Part shown: in pieces, positions 7,513-15,623 of the stretch
Numbering within the stretch: the stretch's first letter is position 1
How the letters are laid out: the number at the start of each line of letters is the position of its first letter
Source: Pyxidicoccus caerfyrddinensis
GTDB lineage: Bacteria; Myxococcota; Myxococcia; Myxococcales; Myxococcaceae
DNA: 64,000 nucleotides
Assembly (NCBI RefSeq): GCF_010894405.1
Contig: NZ_JAAIYA010000007.1
Location: forward strand, 124,001 to 188,000
Reading direction: 5' to 3'
The notes under the pieces: generated by a model
Told to the model about the DNA's origin: nothing
The model's input: only the letters and a program-made list of their open reading frames with translations
The model's database searches: none
Position numbers and translations under genes: made by a program

Positions 7513-8916
7513 TCAGTCGTGGTCGAAGCGGAGGATGCGCTCGACGCGATAGGTGGACGCGGGCTCCAGCGGCTTCAGGAGCAGCAGCTCCCCCGACTGG
7601 CCTGTCTCCACCGCGTCCTTCCCGGGCTTCTCCAGGCGCAGGGTGTCGCCCTGCTTCGCGGCATGGCCCGCCAGCGGCACGGCGAAGAGTCCCCGTCCGT
7701 CCACCGACTCGATGGCGCCCAGGACGCGCAGGTCTCCCAGCTCCTCCACCTTGCCGACATGCATGAGCGTGAGCTGGCCGCTCTGCTTGCGCACCTCGCG
7801 CGTGACGGCGATGCCCACGTCCGCGGTGAAGGGCTTCCCATCCGCGCCGAACAGGCCCACGTCCTTGAGCAGCACCTGCACGAGCCCCGAGCTGAGGTTC
7901 TCCGGGATGCAGTCGTAGCGCGCGACGTCCGCCTCCGCGGCCTTCCCGGTGGCCAGCGCGTCCAGCGCCGTGGCCAGCGCGACGAAGTTGAGCCGGACCA
8001 GCGGCTCGTCCGGCGGCATCGCGCTCCAGGCGCCCGTCTCGATGAGCACGGAGGGCGTCCCCCAGCGCGTCATGTTGTCGCCGAAGGCGCGCACCTCGAA
8101 GGAGTCGTCGTAGCGCCCCACCTGCCCCGGCGCGAGCGTCTCCACCGCGTCGCGAATCACCGCGCACACCTTCTTCGCCAGCAGCCGGCCCGGGTTGTCG
8201 CTGCGCTTCTCGTCGAACGCCGCCGCGAGCAGGGAGATGGACGCCGGGCGCCCCGTGCGGCCCACCGCATGGCGCCAGCTCTGGTTGTGGAGGTTGAAGC
8301 CGATGAAGGGCTTGAGCCTGTCCCGCAGTCCCTTGAGCGTCCGCGCCTCCGGCGTCTGGAGCGCAAGCGCATCACGGTTGATGTCGATGCCCTGCGCGTT
8401 GCGGCGCTGGAAGCGCTCGGCGCCGTCGGGGTTGAGCAGGGGCACGGCGTGGAGGGTGAGCTCGGTGAGCATCCGCGCCACCCACGGCTCCTGACGGTGC
8501 GTGCGCACGTACTCGAAGAAGTCCAGCAGGGCCGTGGTGGCGGTGGGCTCGTCGCCGTGCATCTGCGACCAGAGCAGGACGTGTCGCGCGCCCGTGCCCA
8601 GCGACAGGTGGTACAGCGCGCGTCCCTCCACCGAGTGCCCCACCACCTCCAACTGGAAAAGGTCCGGTGCGCGCTCGCGCAGGGCCTTCAGGTGCTTCTC
8701 CACGTCGCCGTGCCGCACCAGCGGGGCCACGGGGAGCGCCTTCGAGTGCACCTCCGGCCACAGCGCCGCGAGCGCCTTCGGAGGGGGAATCGCCTGGGTG
8801 GGGACGGCAGGAGGAGAGCTCATGGGAGTCTGGGGAGACGAGGCGCCCAGCAGAAGAAGGGAGGACAGCAGGAGCAGGAAGCGTCGCGGCCGGGGGTTCT
8901 GTCTGACGGAGTCCAT
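7513..8916 (-). CDS. Secreted M14-family zinc carboxypeptidase
   Basis: Predicted exported metallopeptidase of 467 residues with an N-terminal hydrophobic signal (about 12-27). The M14 zinc site is clear: QMHGDE gives His120 and Glu123, and FNLH gives His210. The family motifs NPDG (162-165) and INRD (179-182) are present, and VLIETGAW supplies the probable general base Glu293. After about residue 320 there is a 140-residue C-terminal domain of unknown role, rich in beta strands. The start at 8916 is chosen because it precedes the signal peptide and follows AAGGA; an upstream in-frame extension to 9057 would overlap the divergent neighbour. It may cut peptides or peptidoglycan stems. Confidence 0.9.
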   Translation of the reverse strand: MDSVRQNPRPRRFLLLLSSLLLLGASSPQTPMSSPPAVPTQAIPPPKALAALWPEVHSKALPVAPLVRHGDVEKHLKALRERAPDLFQLEVVGHSVEGRALYHLSLGTGARHVLLWSQMHGDEPTATTALLDFFEYVRTHRQEPWVARMLTELTLHAVPLLNPDGAERFQRRNAQGIDINRDALALQTPEARTLKGLRDRLKPFIGFNLHNQSWRHAVGRTGRPASISLLAAAFDEKRSDNPGRLLAKKVCAVIRDAVETLAPGQVGRYDDSFEVRAFGDNMTRWGTPSVLIETGAWSAMPPDEPLVRLNFVALATALDALATGKAAEADVARYDCIPENLSSGLVQVLLKDVGLFGADGKPFTADVGIAVTREVRKQSGQLTLMHVGKVEELGDLRVLGAIESVDGRGLFAVPLAGHAAKQGDTLRLEKPGKDAVETGQSGELLLLKPLEPASTYRVERILRFDHD

Positions 8917-8982
8917 CACCGTGTCCTTGTGTCCCCGGGATGCTACCAGCCGCGCCCCCGGGTTGAGGCAAGATGCACGCTC

Positions 8983-9693
8983 ATGGAAAAGCCGCGAGAG
9001 CCAGCCCGTCACTTCACCCAACAAGAGGCCGAGCTCATCCTGCGACGTGCGGCGCACCTCGGCACGCGCGAGGCCTCGGCCGAGCTGAGCCTGGAGGAAC
9101 TGGAGCGCATCGCCGCGGACGCGGGCATCTCGCCGGAGAGCGTCCGCCGCGCCGCCGAGTCCCTGGAGGCTCCGGCCACCCTCGGGACGAAGAGCCTCTT
9201 CTTCGGTGAGTCCCTCTCAGTCTCTCTGGAGCGCACCCTCTCCGTGCAGCTCATGCCGAAGAACCTCGAAAGACTGGCCGTAATGATGGATGACCTGATG
9301 GGCGGAAAGGGCACCGTCTTCCATTTCCGTGATGAACAACGGCTGACCTGGACGCGGAAGGAACAGGACGGCTCGCTCCCGGAGAAGGTCGCCCTCTGGA
9401 GCAACGGCGGGCGCCTGCGCGTGGAGCTGATGGCCTCGCAGGGCGCCCTCGCGGGCGGGCTGTATGGCGGCGTCTGGGGAGGCGTAGGTGGCGGCCTCGG
9501 CATTCCCCTTGGGACACTCACCGCCATCTTCACCTCCTCGGTCTTCACGGGACTCGGCGTGTTCCTCGGCGTCGCCGCGGACGGCTACGCGCTGGCCCGG
9601 ATCCTCTTCACGAGCGCCGCGCGGAACCGGCGCGCCCGGTGGGAGCACAAGATGCGGACCCTCTGCGAGCACATCACCAGCCTGGGCACCTAG
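8983..9693 (+). CDS. Membrane-associated protein of unknown function with N-terminal helical motif
   Basis: A protein of 236 residues. The N-terminal 60 residues are helical and contain ELSLEELERIAADAGISPE, a motif I associate with several uncharacterised bacterial membrane proteins. A Gly-rich hydrophobic segment (about 150-205, with runs such as GGVWGGVGGGLG) likely forms two membrane spans, followed by a short basic tail. No catalytic residues are recognisable. The ATG at 8983 is the first reasonable start; the frame stays open leftward over the antisense carboxypeptidase gene, which I treat as a shadow. It is divergent from that gene and followed 15 bases later by the ureidoglycolate lyase gene. 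Confidence 0.75.
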   Translation: MEKPREPARHFTQQEAELILRRAAHLGTREASAELSLEELERIAADAGISPESVRRAAESLEAPATLGTKSLFFGESLSVSLERTLSVQLMPKNLERLAVMMDDLMGGKGTVFHFRDEQRLTWTRKEQDGSLPEKVALWSNGGRLRVELMASQGALAGGLYGGVWGGVGGGLGIPLGTLTAIFTSSVFTGLGVFLGVAADGYALARILFTSAARNRRARWEHKMRTLCEHITSLGT

Positions 9694-9708
9694 GGAGCGA
9701 GACGGACC

Positions 9709-10215
9709 ATGCGAGCGCCACTTCGAGCACAACCCCTCACCCGCGAGGCCTTCGCTCCCTTTGGGGACGTCATCGGCCTGGACCTCTCCGGAGGCTCCAG
9801 CGCCAACCAGGGCACCGCCACCCGGTTCGACAGGGTGGCCCAGCTCGGCGGCAGCCGGGAGCAGGCCCAGCCCAACCTCGCGGTGTTCCGCTCGGTGGCG
9901 AAGACACTGCCCTTCGAGGTGCGGCTGCTCGAACGGCACCCGTGCTCGTCGCAGATGTTCGTGGCCCTGAAGTGCCAGCGTTTCCTCGTCGTCGTGTGCC
10001 CGGACGATGCGCGCGGCGAGCCGGACCTGTCGCAATTGCGCGCCTTCGTGTGTGGCCCGGGCCAGGGCGTGAACTACCGCCCGGGACTCTGGCACCACCC
10101 CATCATCGCGCTCGACGGGCCGGCGGACCTGCTGATGCTGGCGTGGGAGGACGGCACGGCGCTCGACTGCGAGGAGCGTCCCCTCCCCGAGTCCTACCTG
10201 GTCACCAGCGACTGA
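9709..10215 (+). CDS. allA: Ureidoglycolate lyase (AllA-like)
   Basis: Cupin-fold enzyme of 168 residues, the usual AllA length, expected to cleave ureidoglycolate to glyoxylate and urea in allantoin (purine) degradation. It shows the family run: LTREAFAPFGDVI at the N-terminus, NQGTATRF, LERHPCSSQMF, FLVVV, and GQGVNYRPGLWHHP. GGAGCGAGACGG lies just upstream of the ATG. No other allantoin genes are nearby, so it may act alone in nitrogen scavenging. Its last 22 bases overlap the convergent S51 peptidase gene. Confidence 0.88.
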   Translation: MRAPLRAQPLTREAFAPFGDVIGLDLSGGSSANQGTATRFDRVAQLGGSREQAQPNLAVFRSVAKTLPFEVRLLERHPCSSQMFVALKCQRFLVVVCPDDARGEPDLSQLRAFVCGPGQGVNYRPGLWHHPIIALDGPADLLMLAWEDGTALDCEERPLPESYLVTSD

Positions 10216-10886
10216 CGGAGCTGCTCGCCTTCATTTTGGAAGGTGGCCACCGGGTGGCGCACAGGCTCCAGCGTCCCATCCGGGTGGACGAGGGCGCCGC
10301 CTCCCAGCGGGATGCCGATTCCACGCGCCCCCGGGCCCGCGGCCCGCATGGCGCGCTTCAGTTCCTTCCACTCCGGTGCTTCGTGGACGCCAACGACGAA
10401 GGGCGCCAGGCCGAGGACTGGGAACAGGGACAGCTCGCCGGGAGGCGGGTCCTCGCGCCAGGCCCGCGCGCCGAGCTGCATCGCGCCCGCGGAGATGCCC
10501 ATGAGGATGGCGCCCTCCCGGTAGCGCTCGCGCAGGAGCGACTCCACGCCGTTGCGCTGGAAGGTCTCCCAGCCCAGCAGCGGGTCTCCTCCCGCCAGCA
10601 GGATGACGTGCGCACGCGCCAGCCACGCGAGGTCCTCGTCCGAGGGCCGTGAGGGAATCATCCGGCAGTGGGAGATGCCCGCCAGCTCCATGGCGCCGAC
10701 GAAGAGCTCGTAGAAGGCGGGCTCGTCGCCATTGGACGCGCCCAAGTACGCGGCCTGGAGCGGAGCGGCTCCCGCGTCCGCTCGCATCAACGTGTGGAGA
10801 CAGTCCAGGAACGGCTTGTCTCCCCTGCGCCAGAACAGGAGCGAGCTATCCGCGAGCAGGAAGAGTGGCTTGGGCGTGGGCTTCAT
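10194..10886 (-). CDS. Peptidase S51 / dipeptidase E-like protein
   Basis: A protein of 230 residues with a class I glutamine-amidotransferase-like fold. VILLAGGDP (94-102) and LMGISAGA (128-135) are typical of the S51 family (dipeptidase E, cyanophycinase), with Ser132 as the nucleophile at the elbow. Family members hydrolyse Asp-containing dipeptides or cyanophycin; which applies here is open. The start ATG is at 10884-10886. Its 3' end overlaps the ureidoglycolate lyase gene by 22 bases tail to tail. Confidence 0.82.
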   Translation of the reverse strand: MKPTPKPLFLLADSSLLFWRRGDKPFLDCLHTLMRADAGAAPLQAAYLGASNGDEPAFYELFVGAMELAGISHCRMIPSRPSDEDLAWLARAHVILLAGGDPLLGWETFQRNGVESLLRERYREGAILMGISAGAMQLGARAWREDPPPGELSLFPVLGLAPFVVGVHEAPEWKELKRAMRAAGPGARGIGIPLGGGALVHPDGTLEPVRHPVATFQNEGEQLRQSLVTR

Positions 10887-11101
10887 GGGCGGAGAGATGA
10901 GAGCCCATCCCTTGTTCGGCGAGAAGCGAGGAACGCGCCGCGGCTGGAGGGATGCACGAAGCAGTGTGCCCCGGCCGTCGCGGCAAGTTGCGTTCTTCGC
11001 TCGCAGATGCTGGCCGCCTGCACCACGACCAGGCAGGCCGCCTCTGCTTCCTGGATTGCTCGCCAGTATCTTTTGAGCGGGTTCAACGAGGGCTCCAACT
11101 C
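10887..11101. other. Gene-free region before the TIR gene
   Basis: This 215-base stretch holds no convincing gene. It separates the divergent S51 peptidase and TIR genes and must carry their promoters. The last 40 bases before the TIR start are visibly less GC-rich than the surroundings (for example cgccagtatcttttgagcgg), with no clear Shine-Dalgarno site. Confidence 0.5.
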
Positions 11102-12076
11102 ATGGCGAAGCTCTTCTTCTCCTACAGCCACGCCGATGAGGCGCTCCGCAACGTGCTGGAGGGACACCTCACGATGCTCAAGCGCCAGGGACTCATCGAG
11201 CCCTGGCACGACCGTCGAATCACGGCGGGCAGCGAGTTCGACGCAGCCATCAGCACGCATCTCGAGGAGGCGGATGTCATCCTGCTACTCGTCAGCGTTG
11301 ATTTTCTGGCCTCGGAGTACTGCTACTCCAAGGAAATGATGCGCGCCCTTGAGCGTCATGAGGCCGGCAATGCAAAGGTCATCCCTGTAATTCTGCGTCC
11401 GTGTGATTGGCACTCCGCACCGTTCGGCAAGCTGCTGGCTGCTCCTCGAGATGGGAAAGCAGTCACGATGTGGCCCAATCAGGACGAGGCGTTCACGGAC
11501 GTCGCCGTCAAGGTCCGTGAGGCGGTCAAGGCGCTCGGAGGGACTCCGGCTCGCGGTATCGCTGGGCGGCCAGCAACGCCGAGCGGGTCAACCGCCGGCA
11601 CGTCCCCCGCCGTGACGGCAGGTCCTGAGCTGCCACGGTCGAGCAACCTGCGCGTGAAGAGGGAATTCTCGCAGCTCGATCGAGATCAGTTCATGCACGA
11701 CTCTTTCGAGTACATGGCCAGGTTCTTCGAGGGTTCCCTGGACGAGCTTCAGAAGCGAAACGCCGACATCAAGACCCGGTACCAGCGCATCGACGCACGG
11801 CGCTTCGTCGCACACATCTACAGGCACGGCCAAAAGGTAACGGAGTGCGCCATCAGCCTGGGTGGTTCAGGCTTGGAGAATGGCATCGCCTTCTCGTACG
11901 ACGCGTCCGCAAGTGGCGGCTTCAACGAGATGCTGAGGGTCGAGAACGATAGCCAATCGCTCTACCTCAAGGGCTTCGGGATGCAGACCCACGGCCCTCA
12001 GCGCAACGAGAAGCTCTCGAACGAAGGCGCTGCCGAACACCTCTGGACGCTGCTCATGGAGCGGTTGCAGCGCTAA
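11102..12076 (+). CDS. TIR-domain protein with an uncharacterised C-terminal domain
   Basis: A protein of 324 residues. Residues 1-140 form a TIR domain: LFFSYSHADE (4-13), WHDRRITAG with the alpha-helix after it, VILLLVSVDFLASEYCYSKEM where Glu78 is at the position of the NADase catalytic Glu, and VIPVILRPCDW. A Thr/Pro/Gly-rich linker (about 150-180) leads to a C-terminal domain of about 140 residues with a helical segment (MARFFEGSLDELQKR) and beta strands, which I cannot assign. Bacterial TIR domains often degrade NAD in defence or signalling; that role is inferred. The ATG at 11102 starts exactly at the TIR beta-A strand. Codon use is less GC-biased than in neighbours. Confidence 0.88.
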   Translation: MAKLFFSYSHADEALRNVLEGHLTMLKRQGLIEPWHDRRITAGSEFDAAISTHLEEADVILLLVSVDFLASEYCYSKEMMRALERHEAGNAKVIPVILRPCDWHSAPFGKLLAAPRDGKAVTMWPNQDEAFTDVAVKVREAVKALGGTPARGIAGRPATPSGSTAGTSPAVTAGPELPRSSNLRVKREFSQLDRDQFMHDSFEYMARFFEGSLDELQKRNADIKTRYQRIDARRFVAHIYRHGQKVTECAISLGGSGLENGIAFSYDASASGGFNEMLRVENDSQSLYLKGFGMQTHGPQRNEKLSNEGAAEHLWTLLMERLQR

Positions 12077-12104
12077 GGGCGCCTCCCATACGCGATGCCG
12101 ATGC

Positions 12105-12128
12105 CGCCCCTGGACACCAGCAGGGGCG
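12105..12128. terminator. Hairpin after the TIR gene
   Basis: Perfect 8-bp stem, CGCCCCTG at 12105-12112 with CAGGGGCG at 12121-12128 and an 8-base loop, 28 bases past the TIR stop and before the convergent gene ending at 12165. No T-tract. Confidence 0.5.
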
Positions 12129-12135
12129 CCCCTAG

Positions 12136-12151
12136 CGTTTGCCCGCAAACG
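12136..12151. terminator. Second small hairpin between convergent genes
   Basis: CGTTTG at 12136-12141 pairs with CAAACG at 12146-12151 around a CCCG loop. It lies 14 bases beyond the stop of the minus-strand gene at 12165 and may serve that gene. Confidence 0.4.
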
Positions 12152-12164
12152 GGACGTCAGCGCC

Positions 12165-12848
12165 TCACGTGCGCGTGTCGTCCACGAAGTGCAGGGGGAC
12201 GCCGGGCTCGGCGGCCTCACCGTCCTCGGCCTGGAGGTCCAGCGGTCCGGTGGAGATGACCCAGACATCCAGCGTCTCGTCGTTGTCTGTGTTCGCCGCG
12301 CACGCCATCGTGATGTTGCACTCGGGGCACGTCCCGGAGACGCCGAGCCGCTTCTTCACAGGCGCGGGAAGCGCCTCCAGGTCGACGGCGCGCGACTCCG
12401 TGAACCGGAAGGTGTCCACGCCAATCGACACCGCGCCCTCGGGCGTCTCGTTCCGCTCCGTGTCGCGGACCTCCATGGGCCCCGGGCCCACGAAGTACGC
12501 GTAGCGGTTGCTCCGCTCGGGCGCGAAGCCCACCTTCGAGAAGACCGGCTCGTAGGTCCGGGTGTCCTGGAAGTGGTACCGCTGCGCCGCGTACCAGCCC
12601 TTCAGGTTCGACTTGCACTCCGCCGTTTTGGCGCGCTGGCCGAAGCGGACGAAGTTGGGAATCGTGATGGCGGCGACCGCGCCGATGCACGGACAGGCCA
12701 GCAGCCCGAGCGCGAGAAAGAGCCACTTCCGATTGATGCGGGACGGAGCGGTCGTCACGTTGCCACACGGGCAGGTGATGAGGGTGCCCGGCGCAAGCCC
12801 CGTCACGTCGAGAGGCCGGTCGCACTTCGGGCAATCCACGGTCGCCAT
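12165..12848 (-). CDS. Zinc-ribbon protein fused to a type IV pilin-like segment
   Basis: A 227-residue membrane protein with an unusual build. Residues 5-30 form a Cys4 zinc-ribbon-like element (CPKC ... CPC). A hydrophobic helix follows (about 43-65), running into AITIPNFVRFGQRAKTAECK, which resembles the N-terminal helix of pilins and pseudopilins (IPNF... then a soluble helix with Lys/Glu). The C-terminal domain is globular, with CPECN and two further Cys. The prepilin-peptidase site (G-F-T-L-I-E) is absent, so it is probably not processed into a pilus. It was annotated by eye from motifs; the function is unknown. The start ATG at 12846-12848 is divergent from the DUF2157 gene 68 bases away. 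Confidence 0.72.
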   Translation of the reverse strand: MATVDCPKCDRPLDVTGLAPGTLITCPCGNVTTAPSRINRKWLFLALGLLACPCIGAVAAITIPNFVRFGQRAKTAECKSNLKGWYAAQRYHFQDTRTYEPVFSKVGFAPERSNRYAYFVGPGPMEVRDTERNETPEGAVSIGVDTFRFTESRAVDLEALPAPVKKRLGVSGTCPECNITMACAANTDNDETLDVWVISTGPLDLQAEDGEAAEPGVPLHFVDDTRT

Positions 12849-12916
12849 CGGGAGCGTTCCCCTTCCTTCGTGTCCAGCAAGGTTACCCCGGCCCCCGGGA
12901 CGGCTACACTGCCCCC

Positions 12917-13927
12917 GTGCCGAAAGACCTGCTCGACCTGGATGCGACGCCCGAGCGCCTGCGCGCGCTCGCGGACGCCGGAGTCCTTCCGCCCGCCGCG
13001 ATGGAGCGCGCGCTGCACCTGTCCGTGGCCTCGCCGCCCCGGACCGAGTGGCGGAGCTTCCTCTCCACCACCCTGATGGCCCTGGGCACGCTGCTCGTGC
13101 TCTCCGGCGTCATCTACTTCTTCGCGTACAACTGGGCGGCCCTGCACCGCTTCGGGAAGCTGGGCCTCATCGCCGCGGCGCTGGTCGGCACCGCGGTGGG
13201 AGCGTGGCGGCTGGGCGAGGGGCTCGCCGGCCAGCTCTCGCTGCTGGCCTCGGCTGTGCTCGTGGGGGCGCTGCTGGCCGTGTACGGGCAGGCCTACCAG
13301 ACGGGCGCGGACCCGTATGAGCTGTTCGTCGGCTGGGCGGTGCTCATCCTCCCGTGGGTGCTCCTGGCCCGCTTCGCGCCGCTGTGGCTGTTCCTGGTCC
13401 TGCTGGTGAACACCGGCATCGTCCTCTTCTGGGTACAGGTGCTCGACGGCGACGAGGACACCGCCGCGTGGCTCGCGGTGGTACTGGGCCTGCTCAACGG
13501 CTTCGCGTGGGCCACGTACGAGCACTTCGCCAACGCGGGCCTGTCCTGGCTCCAGGGACGGTGGGTGCCCCGCGGGCTCGCGGTGATGACGGTGGCCCCG
13601 CTCATGGCGGCGGCGGTGGCCTTCATCGTCGCGCCGTCCGAGGTGGGCCCGGGGGCCGGCGTGGCGCTGCTGCTCGTGCTGGGCTCGCTGGCGGCGGAGT
13701 ACGCACTGCACCGCCACCTGCGCGGCGAGCTGTTCCTGCTCACCCTGGGCGTGCTGTCCGCGATGACGCTCGCCACCACGTTCGTGGGCCGCCTGCTCAT
13801 CGTGGACGCGAACGTGGACGAGTTCAGCCTGTTCATCCTGCCCTTCGTCGTCATCGGCGAGGTGGCGCTCGCGGTGTGGTGGCTGCGCAACGAAGCCCGG
13901 GCCACGGGCGCGGCGGAGGAGGCCTGA
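12917..13927 (+). CDS. DUF2157 multi-spanning membrane protein
   Basis: Integral membrane protein of 336 residues. A soluble N-terminal segment of about 50 residues is followed by roughly ten hydrophobic spans. The match to DUF2157 rests on the first span pair (LMALGTLLVLSGVIYFFAYNW) and the following GKLGLIAAALVG. It starts with GTG at 12917. It begins a three-gene unit with DUF4401 (gap 1 base) and GDYXXLXY proteins, a set that recurs together in many bacteria. No enzymatic motif is visible and the role is unknown. Confidence 0.85.
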   Translation: MPKDLLDLDATPERLRALADAGVLPPAAMERALHLSVASPPRTEWRSFLSTTLMALGTLLVLSGVIYFFAYNWAALHRFGKLGLIAAALVGTAVGAWRLGEGLAGQLSLLASAVLVGALLAVYGQAYQTGADPYELFVGWAVLILPWVLLARFAPLWLFLVLLVNTGIVLFWVQVLDGDEDTAAWLAVVLGLLNGFAWATYEHFANAGLSWLQGRWVPRGLAVMTVAPLMAAAVAFIVAPSEVGPGAGVALLLVLGSLAAEYALHRHLRGELFLLTLGVLSAMTLATTFVGRLLIVDANVDEFSLFILPFVVIGEVALAVWWLRNEARATGAAEEA

Positions 13928-13928
13928 C

Positions 13929-15026
13929 ATGGCACGTCCCACACTGCAGGACGTCTTGAATGGCCTCCAGGCCGAGGGCCACCTGGCCCCCGACGCCGGG
14001 GAGCGGGCCCGCACCACCATGGAGGTGTACCGGCGCACCGACGTGGCCACGCCGTGGTTCGTGAAGGCGCTCGCCGGCTTCGGCGCATGGGTGGCCGCCG
14101 CGTTCCTCCTGAGCTTCTTCGGCTGCGTCGGCCTCTGGAACGAGGAGGCGCTGCTGGCCGTCCTCGGGCTCATCATCGGCGGCGGCGCCACACTGCTGCG
14201 GCGGAGCACCCGAGGGGCCTTCATGGAGCAGCTCGCGCTGGCGCTGTGCCTGGCCGGCGTCGCCATGGTGCAGACGGGCATCGCCATGATGACGGAGAGC
14301 GAAATCGCGCCCGCCGTCATCCAGCTCGTGCTCGGCGCGGTGCTGCTCGCCCTCTTCCCGGATGCCATCCTCCGCTTCCTCATGGCCCTGGGCATGGCGG
14401 GGGCGGCGGTGTTCCTGCTCTGGAAGGGGCTGGGTGAGCTGGGCATGCAGCTGGGGTTGCTCGGCGGCGCCGTGCTCGTCCACTGGCTCCTCCTGGAGCA
14501 GGCCCGGCTGCGGCGCGGGCGCTGGGGCGAGCTGGTGGGCCCGGTGGCCTTCGCGCTGGCCTGCGGCGTCATGGGCGCGCTGCTCACGCTCAACTTCGCT
14601 GGCGCCTTCGTCCGCGAGCTGCGCATGCACGGCATCTCCACACCGGATGCGGTGCTCACGCTGGGGCTGACGGCGCTGACGCTCTACACCGCGTGGCGGG
14701 TGATGAAGGAGCTGGGGCTGGAGGCGTCGGGGGTGGCGGGCGCGGCGGTGTTCGTCGCGCTGGGCGTGACGGCGCTGATGACGCTCCACACGCCCGCCGT
14801 CATCACCGCGGTGGGGATGATGGTGCTCGGCTTCCACCGGCGCTCGGCGGTGCTGCTGGGGCTGGCGGTGGCGTTCCTGCTCGCGGCGGGCGGCTGGTAC
14901 TACTACGACCTGGGGCTCACGCTGCTGGCCAAGGCGCTCGCGCTGACGGGCAGTGGGTTGGTGTTCCTGGGCTTGAGATTGTTCCTCCTGCGGCGCTTCC
15001 CCGTCGCGGCGGCGGAGGTGCGGTGA
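13929..15026 (+). CDS. DUF4401 multi-spanning membrane protein
   Basis: Integral membrane protein of 365 residues with an N-terminal soluble stretch (LQDVLNGLQAEGHL), then about ten hydrophobic segments starting near residue 46 (PWFVKALAGFGAWVAAAFLL). It ends with a basic tail. The family call rests on position in the DUF2157-DUF4401-GDYXXLXY unit and on the first membrane segment. The ATG follows the upstream stop directly, and its own TGA overlaps the next ATG by one base, which implies translational coupling. Confidence 0.82.
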   Translation: MARPTLQDVLNGLQAEGHLAPDAGERARTTMEVYRRTDVATPWFVKALAGFGAWVAAAFLLSFFGCVGLWNEEALLAVLGLIIGGGATLLRRSTRGAFMEQLALALCLAGVAMVQTGIAMMTESEIAPAVIQLVLGAVLLALFPDAILRFLMALGMAGAAVFLLWKGLGELGMQLGLLGGAVLVHWLLLEQARLRRGRWGELVGPVAFALACGVMGALLTLNFAGAFVRELRMHGISTPDAVLTLGLTALTLYTAWRVMKELGLEASGVAGAAVFVALGVTALMTLHTPAVITAVGMMVLGFHRRSAVLLGLAVAFLLAAGGWYYYDLGLTLLAKALALTGSGLVFLGLRLFLLRRFPVAAAEVR

Positions 15027-15520
15027 TGCGCGCGGCGGTCATCTTCGGCGGGCTGGTGCTCGCGCTGGGAGCCCCCGCGGGGCTCGTCGTCCAGAAGGAA
15101 TACGTGCTGTCCACCGGGCAGACGGTGCTGCTGGAGCTGGCGCCCAGGGACCCTCGCTCGCTGATGCAGGGCGACTACATGGTGCTGGACTACGCCATCA
15201 GCCGCGAGCGGTGGGAGGACCTGGCGCAGCGCCCGAGAGATGGAAACCTGGTGCTGCGCCTGGACGAGCAGGGCGTGGGGCGCTTCGTGCGCTACGACAC
15301 GCCGGAGACGCCGCTGGCGCCGGGTGAGTTCAAGCTCCGCTACCGCGTCCGCCAGGACCGCGTGCGCCTGGGCGCGGAGTCCTTCTTCTTCCAGGAGGGT
15401 CACGCGGACCGGTATGCGCGGGCGCGCTACGGCGAGCTGCGCGTGGCGGGCAGCGGCGCCAGTGTGCTCGTGGGCCTGCGCGACGAGCAGCGTGCCCCCC
15501 TGGGCGCCGACGCGCCGTAG
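15026..15520 (+). CDS. GDYXXLXY-domain membrane-anchored protein
   Basis: A 164-residue protein with one N-terminal membrane span or uncleaved signal (3-22) and a mostly beta outer domain. The motif GDYMVLDY near residue 49 gives the family its name. The start ATG overlaps the DUF4401 stop (TGATG). As the third gene of the DUF2157-DUF4401 unit it probably works with those membrane proteins. The function of the set is unknown. Confidence 0.85.
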   Translation: MRAAVIFGGLVLALGAPAGLVVQKEYVLSTGQTVLLELAPRDPRSLMQGDYMVLDYAISRERWEDLAQRPRDGNLVLRLDEQGVGRFVRYDTPETPLAPGEFKLRYRVRQDRVRLGAESFFFQEGHADRYARARYGELRVAGSGASVLVGLRDEQRAPLGADAP

Positions 15521-15585
15521 TCCCCCATTCCAAAGACGCAACACGATGGCGCTTGCCCTCGGCACGCGCTTCGTGCATCATTCTG

Positions 15586-15614
15586 TTGATTTCGATAATC
15601 AAAATCAAAATCAA
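15586..15614 (+). promoter_or_regulatory. AT-rich palindromic operator-like site, Fur-box-like
   Basis: TTGATTT at 15586-15592 and AAATCAA at 15602-15608 form a 7-bp inverted repeat, and a second AAATCAA follows at 15608-15614. The core GATAATC at 15594-15600 resembles the GATAAT hexamers of a Fur box. The site directly abuts the Shine-Dalgarno AAGGAGG of the next gene, so a bound repressor would cover the start region. It is one of the most AT-rich spots in the window. Iron control is inference. Confidence 0.45.
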
Positions 15615-15623
15615 GGAGGCACG

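Noticed and set aside
7519..8982. Long plus-strand open frame joined to the small membrane protein gene at 8983
   Set aside because: It is antisense to the M14 carboxypeptidase, whose catalytic motifs are complete; the translated sequence is low complexity and typical of GC-rich shadow frames.
15560..15580. Possible sigma-54 promoter (GGCAC ... GTGCAT) before the small Cys/His gene, attractive because a sigma-54 activator is nearby
   Set aside because: The GG and GC elements are 14 bases apart instead of 12, which abolishes sigma-54 recognition; the first base T is also missing.
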